From positions 3,504,827 to 3,568,826 of the forward strand of contig OZ025264.1 in NCBI GenBank assembly GCA_964019135.1: a stretch of DNA of 64,000 nucleotides, in the 5' to 3' direction. Below, in pieces: positions 47,659-61,200 of this stretch; positions within the stretch are counted from its first letter, which is position 1; every line of letters starts with the position of its first letter. The translations under genes and the position numbers were made by a program. The DNA is from Arenicola marina (taxonomy: Eukaryota > Annelida > Polychaeta > Arenicolidae). The notes below the pieces were generated by a model. The model had not been told where the DNA came from and made no database searches. It saw only the letters and a program-made list of their open reading frames with translations.

Positions 47659-49065
47659 CCGGACCCACCAGCGCCATGACACCAGCCACGTAGCCACCAG
47701 TGCCATGACCCCAGCCACGTAGCCGCTTGACCCACCAGCGACGTGACGCCAGCTACGTAGCCACCAGCGCCATGACACGAGCCACGTAGCCACCAGTGCC
47801 ATGACACCAGCCACGAAGCCGCTTGACCCACCTGCGCCATGACACCAGCCCCGTAGCCGCTGGACCCACCAGCGCCATGACACCAGCCACGTAGCCACCA
47901 GCGCCGTGACACCAGCCACGTAGCCACCAGCCCCATGACACCAGCCACGTAGCCACCAGCGCCATGACACCAGCCACGTAGCCACCAGCGCCATGACACC
48001 AGCCACCTAGCCACCAGCGCCGTGACACCAGCCACGTAGCCACCAGCGCCGTGACACCAGCCACGTAGCCACCAGCGCCATGACACCAGCCACGTAGCCA
48101 CCAGCGCCGTGACACCAGCCACGTAGCCACCAGCGCCATGACACCAGCCACGTAGCCACCAGCGCCATGACACCAGCCACGTAGCCACCAGCGCCATGAC
48201 ACCAGCCACGTAGCCACCAGCGCCATGACACCAGCCCCGTAGCCGCTGGACCCACCAGCGCCATGACACCAGCCACGTAGCCACCAGCGCCATGACACCA
48301 GCCACGTAGCCACCAGCGCCATGACACCAGCCACGTAGCCACCAGCGCCATGACACCAGCCACGTAGCCACCAGCGCCGTGACACCAGCCACGTAGCCAC
48401 CAGCGCCATGACACCAGCCACGTAGCCACCAGCGCCGTGACACCAGCCACGTAGCCACCAGCGCCATGACAACAGCCACGTAGCCACCAGCGCCGTGACA
48501 CCAGCCACGTAGCCACCAGCGCCGTGACACCAGCCACGTAGCCGCTGGACCCACCAGCGCCGTGACACCAGCCACGTAGCCGCTGGACCCACCAGCGCCG
48601 TGACACCAGCCACGTAGCCGCTGGACCCACCAGCGCCGTGACACCAGCCACGTAGCCACCAGCGCCGTGACACCAGCCACGTAGCCACCAGCGCCATGAT
48701 ACCAGCCACGTAGCCACCAGCGCCATGACACCAGCCACATAGCCGCTGGACCCACCAGCGCCGTGACACCAGCCACGTAGCCACCAGCGCCATGATACCA
48801 GCCACGTAGCCACCAGCGCCGTGACACTAGCCACGTAGCCACCAGCGCCGTGACACCAGCCACGTAGCCACCAGCGCCACGATACCAGCCACGTAGCCAC
48901 CAGCGCCATGATACCAGCCACGTAGCCACCAGCGCCGTGACACCAGCCACGTAGTCACCAGCGCCGTGACACCAGCCACGTAGCCACCAGCGCCGTGACA
49001 CCAGCCACGTAGCCACCAGCGCCGTGACACCAGCCACATAGCCGCTGGACCCACCAGTGCCATAC
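47659..49065 (+). repeat. 29-bp minisatellite array with 38-bp insertion units, about 46 copies
   Basis: The unit is ACCAGCGCCATGACACCAGC plus CACGTAGCC. Some units carry nine extra bases (GCTGGACCC), giving 38 bp. Insertion units cluster at the left end, near 48240, at about 48541-48620, near 48740 and at the right end. Alternatives GCCATGAC and GCCGTGAC are mixed throughout. Reverse-strand frames up to 477 codons long (GWCHGAGGYVAGV-like) exist but occur in all three reverse registers. Confidence 0.97.
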
Positions 49066-51840
49066 ACTTACACAGCGACACATCTCACCGGTCCCAGCAG
49101 CGTGAACTTCCCGAGAAGTTGCCATAGTAACCGTTATTTCAATATGCATATAAATCCCAGACCTCTGGGGGTGAGCGGGGGGCGGGGGGAGGGGGTGTTG
49201 ACTGATGGTGTGTCCATATGGTGATAGGCTGAGAGAATCGCCCTCTTGTGATTCGACAAGCGTTGGCCAAAGTGTATACCTCCCTCCACATAGCATGGCC
49301 CTATGTCCACTGCCCTCAACATAGCATGGCCCTATGTCCACTGTACTCCAAATACAATGGCCCTATGTCCACTGTTCTCCACATAGCATGGCCCTATGTC
49401 CACTGTACTCCACATAGCATGGCCCTATGTCCACTGTACTCCACATAGCATGGCCCTATGTCCACTGTACTCCACATACAATGGCCTTATGTCCACTGTA
49501 CTCCACATAGCATGGCCCTATGTCCACTGTACTCCACATAGCATGGCCCTATGTCCACTGTACTCCACATAGCATGGCCCTATGTCCACTGTACTCCACA
49601 TAGCATGGCCCTATGTCCACTGCCCTCAACATAGCATGGCCCTATGTCCACTGTACTCCAAATACAATGGCCCTATGTCCACTGTTCTCCACATAGCATG
49701 GCCCTATGTCCACTGTACTCCACATAGCATGGCCCTATGTCCACTGTACTCCACATAGCATGGCCCTATGTCCACTGTACTCCACATACAATGGCCTTAT
49801 GTCCACTGTACTCCACATAGCATGGCCCTATGTCCACTGTACTCCACATAGCATGGCCCTATGTCCACTGTACTCCACATAGCATGGCCCTATGTCCACT
49901 GTACTCCACATAGCATGGCCCTATGTCCACTGTACTCCACATAGCATGGCCCTATGTCCACTGTACTCCACATAGCATGGCCCTATGTCCACTGTACTCC
50001 ACATAGCATGGCCCTATGTCCACTGTACTCAACATAGCATGGCCCTATGTCCACTGTACTCCACATAGCATGGCCCTATGCCCACTGTACTCCACATAGC
50101 AGGGCCCTATGTCCACTGTACTCCACATAGCATGGCCCTATGTCCACTGTACTCCACATAGCATGGCCCTATGTCCACTGTACTCCACATAGCATGGCCC
50201 TATGTCCACTGTACTCCACATAGCATGGCCCTATATCCACTGTACTCCACATAGCATGGCCCTATGTCCACTGTACTCAACATAGCATGGCCCTATGTCC
50301 ACTGTTCTCCACATAGCATGACCCTATGTCCACTGTACTCAACATAGCATGGCCCTATGTCCACTGTACTCCACATAGCATGGCCCTATGTCCATTGTAC
50401 TCCAAATACAATGGCCCTATGTCCACTGTACTCCAAATACAATGGCCCTATGTCCACTGTTCTCCACATAGCATGGCCCTATGTCCACTGTACTCAACAT
50501 AGCATGGCCCTATGTCCACTGTACTCCACATAGCATGGCCCTATGTCCACTGTACTCAACATAGCATGGCCCTATGTCCACTGTACTCAACATAGCATGG
50601 CCCTATGTCCACTGTACTCCACATAGCATGGCCCTATGTCCACTGTACTCCAAATACAATGGCCCTATGTCCACTGTACTCCAAATACAATGGCCCTATG
50701 TCCACTGTTCTCCACATAGCATGGCCCTATGTCCACTGTACTCAACATAGCATGGCCCTATTTCCACTGTACTCCACATAGCATGGCCCTATGTCCACTG
50801 TACTCCAAATACAATGGCCCTATGTCCACTGTACTCCACATAGCATGGCCCTATGTCCACTGTACTCCAAATACAATGGCCCTATGTCCACTGTACTCCA
50901 CATAGCATGGCCCTATGTCCACTGTACTCCACATAGCATGGCCCTATGTCCACTGTACTCAACATAGCATGGCCCTATGCCCACTATACACCACATAGCA
51001 TGGCCCTATGTCCACTGTACTCCAAATACAATGGCCGTATGTCCACTGTACTCCACATAGCATGGCCCTATGTCCACTGTACTCAACATAGCATGACCCT
51101 ATGTCCACTGTACTCCACATAGCATTGCTCTATGTCCACTGTACTCCTCATAGCATGGCCCTATGTCCACTGTACTCCACATAGCATGGCCCTATGTCCA
51201 CTGTACTCCACATAGCATGGCCCTATGTCCACTGTACTCCACATAGCATGGCCCTATGTCCACTGTACTCCATATAGCATGGCCCTATGTCCACTGTATT
51301 CAACATAACATGGCCCTATGTTCACTGTACTCAACATAGCATGGCCCTATGTCCACTGTACTCCATATAGCATGGCCGTATGTCCACTGTACTCAACATA
51401 GCATGGCCCTATGTTCACTGTACTCAACATAGCATGGCCCTATGCCCACTGTACTCCACATACAATGGCCTTATGTCCACTGTACTCCATATAGCATGGC
51501 CCTATGTCCACTGTACTCCATATATAGCATGGCCCTATGTCCATTGTACTCCACATAGCATGGCCCTATGCCCACTGTACTCCACACACAATGGCTTTAT
51601 GTCCACTGTACTCCACATAGCATGGCCCTATGTCCACTGTACTCCACATAGCATGGCCCTATGTCCACTGTACTCCACATAGCATGGCCCTATGTCCACT
51701 GTACTTCAAATACAATGGCCGTATGTCCACTGTACTCCACATAGCATGGCCCTATGACCACTGCACTCCAAATAGCATGGCCCTATGTCCACTGTACTCC
51801 ACATAGCATGGCCCTATGACAACTGTACTCCATATAGCAT

Positions 51841-54196
51841 GGCCCTATATCCACTGTAATCAACATAGCATGGCCCTATGTCCACTGTACTCCATATAGC
51901 ATGGCCCTATGTCCACTGTACTCTACATAGCATGGCCCTATGTCCACTGTACTCCACATAGCATGGCCCGATGTCCACTATACTCCACATAGCATGACCC
52001 TATGTCCACTGGTCTCCACATAGCATGGCTCTATGTCCACTGTACTCAACATAGCATGGCCCTATGCCCACTGTACTCGATATAGTATGGCCCTATGTCC
52101 ACTGTATTCCACATACAATGGCCTTATGTCCACTGTACTCCACATAACATGGCCCTATGTCCACTGTACTCCACATAGCATGGCCCTATGTCCACTGTAC
52201 TCCACATAGCATGGCCCTATGTCCACTGTACTCAACATAGCATGGCCCTATGTCCACTGTACTCAACAAAGCATGGCCCTATGCCCACTGTACTCCATAT
52301 AGTATGGCCCTATGCCCACTGTACTCCACATAGCATGGCCCTATGTCCACTGTACTCCGCATAGCATGGCGCTATGTCCACTGTACTCAACATAGCATGG
52401 CCCTATGCCCACCGTACTCCACATAGTATGGCCCTATGTCCACTGTACTCAAAATAGCATGGCCCTATGCCCACTGTACTCCATATAGTATGGCCCTTTG
52501 CCCACTGTACTCCACATAGCATAGCCCTATGTCCAGTGTACTCCATATAGCATGGCCCTATATCCACTGTAATCAACATAGCATGGCCCTATGCCCACTG
52601 TACTCCATATAGCATGGCCCTATGTCCACTGTACTCCACATAGCATGGCCCTATGTCCACTGTACTCCACATAGCATGGCCCTATGTCCACTGTACTCCA
52701 CATAGCATGGCCCTATGTCCACTGTACTCCACATAGCATGGCCCTATGTCCACTGTACTCCAAATACAATGGCCGTATGTCCACTGTACTCCACATAGCA
52801 TGGCGGTATGTCCACTGTACTCCACATAGCATGGCCCTATGTCCACTGTACTCCACATAGCATGACCCCGTGTCCACTGTACTGCACATAGCATGACTCT
52901 ATGTCCACTGTACTCCACATAGCATAGCCCTATGTCCACTGTACTCCATATAGCATGGCCCTATATCCACTGTAATCAACATAGCATGGCCCTATGTCCA
53001 CTGTACCCCATATAGCATGGCCCTATATCCACTGTAATCAACATAGCATGGCCCTATGTCCACTGTACTCCATATAGCATGGCCCTATGTCCACTGTACT
53101 CTACATAGCATGGCCCTATGTCCACTGTACTCCACATAGCATGGCCCGATGTCCACTATACTCCACATAGCATGACCCTATGTCCACTGGTCTCCACATA
53201 GCATGGCTCTATGTCCACTGTACTCAACATAGCATGGCCCTATGCCCACTGTACTCGATATAGTATGGCCCTATGTCCACTGTATTCCACATACAATGGC
53301 CTTATGTCCACTGTACTCCACATAACATGGCCCTATGTCCACTGTACTCCACATAGCATGGCCCTATGTCCACTGTACTCCACATAGCATGGCCCTATGT
53401 CCACTGTACTCAACATAGCATGGCCCTATGTCCACTGTACTCAACAAAGCATGGCCCTATGCCCACTGTACTCCATATAGTATGGCCCTATGCCCACTGT
53501 ACTCCACATAGCATGGCCCTATGTCCACTGTACTCCGCATAGCATGGCGCTATGTCCACTGTACTCAACATAGCATGGCCCTATGCCCACCGTACTCCAC
53601 ATAGTATGGCCCTATGTCCACTGTACTCAAAATAGCATGGCCCTATGCCCACTGTACTCCATATAGTATGGCCCTTTGCCCACTGTACTCCACATAGCAT
53701 AGCCCTATGTCCAGTGTACTCCATATAGCATGGCCCTATATCCACTGTAATCAACATAGCATGGCCCTATGCCCACTGTACTCCATATAGCATGGCCCTA
53801 TGTCCACTGTACTCCACATAGCATGGCCCTATGTCCACTGTACTCCACATAGCATGGCCCTATGTCCACTGTACTCCACATAGCATGGCCCTATGTCCAC
53901 TGTACTCCACATAGCATGGCCCTATGTCCACTGTACTCCAAATACAATGGCCGTATGTCCACTGTACTCCACATAGCATGGCGGTATGTCCACTGTACTC
54001 CACATAGCATGGCCCTATGTCCACTGTACTCCACATAGCATGACCCCGTGTCCACTGTACTGCACATAGCATGACTCTATGTCCACTGTACTCCACATAG
54101 CATAGCCCTATGTCCACTGTACTCCATATAGCATGGCCCTATATCCACTGTAATCAACATAGCATGGCCCTATGTCCACTGTACCCCATATAGCAT
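51841..54196 (+). repeat. Tandem 1178-bp (38-unit) block duplication in the 31-bp array
   Basis: Rare markers recur exactly 1178 bp apart: GGTCTCC at 52011 and 53189, GTACCCCATATAGC at 53003 and 54181. Copy 1 is about 51841-53018 and copy 2 about 53019-54196. They look nearly identical by eye and break off on both sides. Confidence 0.88.
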
Positions 54197-57100
54197 GGCC
54201 CTATGTCCACTGTACTCCACATAACATGGCCCTATGTCCACTGTACTCCACATAGCATGGCCCTATGTCCACTGTACTCCACATAGCATGACCCTATGTC
54301 CACTGTACTCCAAATACAATGGCCGTATGTCCACTGTACTCCACATAGCATGGCGGTATGTCCACTGTACTCCACATAGCATGCCCTATGTCCACTGTAC
54401 TCCACATAGCATGACCCCATGTCCACTGTACTCCACATAGCATGACTCTATGTCCACTGTACTCCACATAGCATTGCTCTACGTCCACTGTACTCCTCAT
54501 AGCATGGCCATATGTCCACTGTACTCCTCATAGCATTGCTCTACGTCCACTGTACTCCACATAGCATGACCCTATGTCCACTGTACTCCACATAGCATGA
54601 CTCTATGTCCACTGTACTCCTCATAGCATTGCTCTATGTCCACTGTACTCCACATAGCATGGCCCTATGTCCACTATACTCCACATAGTATGGCCCTATG
54701 CCCACTATACTCCACATACAATGGCCTTATGTCCACTGCACTCCATATAGCATGGCCCTATGTCCACTGTACTCCACATAGCATGGCCCTATGTCCACTG
54801 TACTCCATATAGCATGGCCATATGTCCACTCTACTCAACATAGCATGGCCCTATGCCCACTGTACTCCACATAGCATGGCCCTATGTCCACTGTACTCCA
54901 TATAGCATGGCCCTATGTCCACTGTACTCAACATAGCATGGCCCTGTGTCCACTGTACTCCACATAGCATGACCCTATGTCCACAGTACTAGAACATAGC
55001 ATGGCCCTATGTCCACTGTACTCCACATAGCATGACCCTATGTCCACTGTACTCAACATAGCATGGCCCTATGTCCACTGTACTCCACATAGCATGGCCC
55101 TATGTCCACTGTACTCCACATAGCATGGCCCTATGTCCACTGTACTCCATATAGCATGGTCCTATGTCCACTGTACTCCACATAGCATGGCCCTATGCCC
55201 ACTATACACCACATACAATGGCCTTATTTCCACTGCACTCCATATAGCATGGCCCTATGTCCACTGTACTCCACATAGCATGGCCCTATGTCCACTGTAC
55301 TCCATATAGCATGGCCCTATATCCACTGTACTCAACATAGCATGGCCCTATGTCCACTGTACTCAACATAGCATGGCCCTATGTCCACAGTACTCCACAT
55401 AGTATGGCCCTATGCCCACTGTACTCCACATACAATGGCCTTATGTCCACTGTACTCCATATAGCATGGCCTTATGTCCACTGTACTCCACATATAGCAT
55501 GGCCCTATGTCCACTGTACTCCACATAGCATGGCCCTATGCCCACTGTACTCCACATACAATGGCTTTATGTCCACTGTACTCCACATAGCATGGCCCTA
55601 TGTCCACTGTACTCCACATAGCATGGCCCTATGTCCACTGTACTCTACATAGCATGGCCCTATGTCCACTGTACTCCATATAACATGACCCTATATCCAC
55701 TGTAATCAACATAGCATGGCCCTATGTCCACTGTACTCCATATAGCATGGCCCTATGTCCACTGTACTCCACATAGCATGGCCCTATGTCCACTGTACTC
55801 CACAAAGCATGGCCCGATGTCCACTGAACTCCACATAGCATGACACTATGTCCACTGTTCTCCACATAGCATGGCCCTATGTCCACTGTACTCAACATAG
55901 CATGGCCCTATGTCCACTGTACTCAACATAGCATGGCCCTATGCCCACTGTACTCGATATAGTATGGCCCTATGTCCACTGTATTCCACATACCATGGCC
56001 TTATGTCCACTGTACTCCACATAGCATGGCCCTATGTCCACTGTACTCCACATAGCATGGCCATATGTCTACTGTACTCCACATAGCATGGCCCTATGTC
56101 CACTGTACTCAACATAGCATGGCCCTATGTCCACTGTACTCAACAAAGCATGGCCCTATGCCCACCGTACTCCATATAGTATGGCCCTATGCCCACTGTA
56201 CTCCACATAGCATGGCCCTTTGTCCACTGTACTCCACATAGCATGGCCCTATGTCCACAGTACTCAACATAGCATGGCCCTATGCCCACTGTACTCCACA
56301 TAGTATGGCCCTATGTCCACTGTACTCAAAATAGCATGGCCCTATGCCCACTGTACTCCATATAGTATGGCCCTTTGCCCACTGTACTCCACATAGCATG
56401 GCCATATGTCCACTGTACTCCAAATACAATGGCCGTATGTCCACTGTACTCCACATAGCATGGCCCTATGTCCACTGTACTCAACATAGCATGACCCTAT
56501 GTCCACTTTACTCCAAATACAATGGCCGTATGTCCACTGTACTCCACATAGCATGGCCCTATGCCCACTGTACTCCACATACAATGGCCTTATGTCCACT
56601 GTACTCAACATAGCATGGCCCTATGCCCACTGTAGTCCACATACAATGGCCCTATGTCCACTGTACTCAACATAGCATGGCCCTATGCCCACTGTACTCC
56701 ACATAGCATGGCCCTATGTCCACTGTACTCAACATAGCATGGCCCTATGCCCACTGTACTCCACATACAATGGCCTTATGTCCACTGCACTCCATATAGC
56801 ATGGCCCTATGTCCACTGTACTCCACATAGCATGGCCTTATGTCCACTGTACTCAACATAGCATGGCCCCATGTGTACTTTACTCCATATAGCATGGCCC
56901 TATGTCCACTGCACTCAACATAGCATGGCCTTATGTCCACTGCACTCAACATAACATGGCCCTATGTCCACTGTACTCCACATAGCATGGCCCTATGTCC
57001 AGTGTACTCAACATAGCATGACCCTATGTCCACTGTACTCCACATAGCACGGCCCTATGTCCACTGTACTCCACATAACATGGCCCTATGTCCACTGTAC

Positions 57101-58230
57101 TCCACATAGCATGACCCTATGTCCACTGTACTCCACATAGCATGGCCCTATGTCCACTTTACTCAACATAGCATGGCCCTATGCCCACTGTACTCCTCAT
57201 ACCATGGCCCTATGTCCACTGTACTCCACATAGCATGGCCCTATGTCCACTGTACTCCACATAGCATGACCCTATGTCCACTGTACGCCACATACAATGG
57301 CCCTATGTCCATTGTACTCCACAGAGCATGGCCCTATGTGAACTATACTTAACATAGCATGGCCCTATGTCCACTGTACTCAACATGGCATGGCCCTATG
57401 CCCACTGTACTCCATATAGTATGGGTCTATGTCCACTGTACTCCACATACAATGGCCTTATGTCCACTGTACTCCATATAGCATGGCACTATATCCACTT
57501 TACTTCACATAGCATGGCCCTATGTCCACTGTACTCAACAGAGCATGGCCCTATGTCTACTGTACTCAACATAGCATGGCTCTATGCCCACTGTATTCCA
57601 TATAGTATGGCCATATGCCCACTGTTCTCCACATAGCATGGCCCTATGTCCACTGTACTCCACATAGCATGGCGCTATGTCCACTGTACTCAACATAGCA
57701 TGGCCCTATGCCCACTGTACTCCACATAGTATGGCCCTATGTCCACTGTACTCAAAATAGCATGGCCCTATGCCCACTGTACTCCATATAGTATGGCCCT
57801 TTGCCCACTGTACTCCACATAGCATGGCCCTATGTCCACTGTACTCCAAATACAATGGCCGTATGTCCACTGTACTCCACATAGCATGGCCATATGTCCA
57901 CTGTACTCAACATAGCATGACCCTATGTCCTCTTTACTCCAAATACAATGGCCGTATGTCCACTGTACTCCACATAGCATGGCCCTATGTCCACTGTACT
58001 CCAAATACAATGGCCCTATGTCCACTGTACTCCACATAGCATGGCCGTATGTCCACTGTACTCCACATAGCATGGCCCTATGTCCACTGTACTCAACACA
58101 GCATGGCCGTATGTCCACTGTACTCCACATAGCATGGCCCTATGTCCACTGTACTCAACACAGCATGGCCCTATGTCCACTGTACTCCACATAGCATGGC
58201 CCTATGTCCACTGTACTCAACATAGCATGA

Positions 58231-61200
58231 CCCTATTTCCACTGTACTCCACATAGCATGGCTCTACGTCCACTGTACTCCTCATAGCATGGCCGTATGT
58301 CCACTGTACTCCTCATGGCATGGCCCTATGTCCACTGTACTCCACATAGCATAGCCCTATGTCCACTGTACTCCTCATGGCATGGCCCTATGTCCACTGT
58401 ACTCCACATAGCATAGCCCTATGTCCACTGTACTCCTCATGGCATGGCCCTATGCCCACTGTACTCCACATACAATGGCCTTATGTCCACGGCACTCCAT
58501 ATAGCATGGCCCAATGTCCACTGTACTCCACATAGCATGGCCCTATGTCCACTGTACTCCACATGACATGGCCCTATGTCCACTGTACTCCACACAGCAT
58601 GGCCCTATGTCCACTGTACTCCAAATACAATGGCCGCATGTCCACTGTACTCCACATAGCATGGCCCTATGTCCACTGTACTCCACATAGCATGGCCCTA
58701 TGTCCACTGTACTCCTCATAGCATGGCCCTATGTCCACTGTACTCAACATAGCATGGCCCTATGTCCACTGTACTCCTCATAGCATGGCCCTATGTCCAC
58801 TTTACTCCACATAGCATGGCCCTATGTCCACTGTACTCCACATAGCATGGCCCTATGCCCACTGTACTTCACATACAATGGCCTTATGTCCACTGCACCC
58901 CATATAGCATGGCCCTATGTCCACTGTACTCCACATACAATGGCCCTATGTCCACTGTACTCCATATAGCATGGCCCTATGCCCACTGTACTCAACATAG
59001 CATGGCCCTATGTCCACTGTACTCCACATAGCATGGCCCTATGTCCACTGTACTCCACATACAATGGCCTTATGGCCACTGTGCTCCATATAGCATGGCC
59101 CTATGTCCACTGTACTCCACATAGCATGGCCCTATGTCCACTGTACTCCACATAGCATGGCCCTATGCCCACTGTACTCAACATACAATGGCCTTATGTC
59201 CACTGCACTCCATATAGCATGGCCCTATGTCCACTGTACTCCACATAGCATGGCCCTATGTCCACTGTACTCCATATAGCATGGCCCTATGTCCACTGTA
59301 CTCAACATAGCATGGCCCTATGTCCACTGTACTCAACATAGCATGGCCCTATGTCCACTTTTCTCCATATAGCATGGCCCTATGTCCACTGTACTCAACA
59401 TGGCATGGCCCTATGTCCACTGCCCTCAACATAGCATGGCCCTATGTCCACTGTACTCCACATAGCATGGCCCTATGTCAACTGTACTCCTCATAGCATG
59501 GCCCTATGTCCACTGTACTCCACATAGCATGGCCCTATGTCCACTGTACTCCACATAGCATGGCCCTATGCCCACTGTACTCCACATACAATGGCCTTAT
59601 GTCCACTGCACTCCATATAGCATGGCCCTATGTCCACTGTACTCCACATAGCATGGCCCTATGTCCACTGTACTCCATATATCATGGCCCTATGTCCACT
59701 GTACTCAACAGAGCATGGCCCTATGTCCACTGTACTCAACATAGCATGGCCCTATGTCCACTGTACTCCACATAGTATGGCCCTATGCCCACTGTACTCC
59801 ACATACAATGGCCTTATGTCCACTGTACTCCATATAGCATGGCCCTATGTCCACTGTACTCCACATAGCATGGCCCTATGTCCACTGTACTCCACATAGC
59901 ATGGCCCTATGCCCACTGTACTCCACATATAATGGCCTTATGTCCACTGCACTCCATATAGCATGGCCCTATGTCCACTGTACTCCACATAGCATGGCCC
60001 CATGTCCACTGTACTCCATATAGCATGGCCCTATATCCACTGTGCTCAACATAGCATGGCCCTATGTAAACTGTACTCAACATAGCATGGCCCTATCTCC
60101 ACTTTACTCCATATAGCATGGCCCTATGTCCACTGTACTCAACATAGCATGGCCCTATGTCCACTGCCCTCAACATAGCATGGCCCTATGTCCACTGTAC
60201 TCCACATAGCATGGCACTATGCCCACTGTACTCCACATAGCATGGCCCTATGTCCACTTTACTCCTCATAGCATGGCCCTATCTCCACTGTACTCCACAT
60301 AGCATGGCCCTATGTCCACTGTACTCCTCATAGCATGGTGCTATATCCACTGTACTCCACATAGCATGGCCCTATGTCCACTGTACTCCACATAGCATGG
60401 CCCTATGCCCACTGTACTCCACATACAATGGCCTTATGTTCACTGTACTCCATATAGCATGGCCCTATGTCCACTGTACTCAACATAGCATGACCCTATT
60501 TCCACTGTACTCCACATAGCATGGCTCTACGTCCACTGTACTCCTCATAGCATGGCCGTATGTCCACTGTAGTCCTCATGGCATGGCCCTATGTCCACTG
60601 TACTCCACATAGCATAGCCCTATGTCCACTGTACTCCTCATGGCATGGCCCTATGCCCACTGTACTCCACATACAATGGCCTTATGTCCACGGCACTCCA
60701 TATAGCATGGCCCAATGTCCACTGTACTCCACATAGCATGGCCCTATGTCCACTGTACTCCACATGACATGGCCCTATGTCCACTGTACTCCACACAGCA
60801 TGGCCCTATGTCCACTGTACTCCAAATACAATGGCCGCATGTCCACTGTACTCCACATAGCATGGCCCTATGTCCACTGTACTCCACATAGCATGGCCCT
60901 ATGTCCACTGTACTCCTCATAGCATGGCCCTATGTCCACTGTACTCCACATAGCATGGCCCTATGTCCACTGTACTCCACATAGCATGGCCCTATGTCCA
61001 ATGTTTTCAATATAGCATGACCCTATCTCCACTGTCCTCCACATAGCATGACACTATGTCCACTGTACTCCACATAGCAAGGCCCTATGTCCACTGTACT
61101 CCACATAGCATGGCCCTACGTCCACTTTACTCCACATAGCATGACTCTATGTCCACTGTACTCCTCATAGCATGGCCCTATGTCCACTGTACTCAACATA

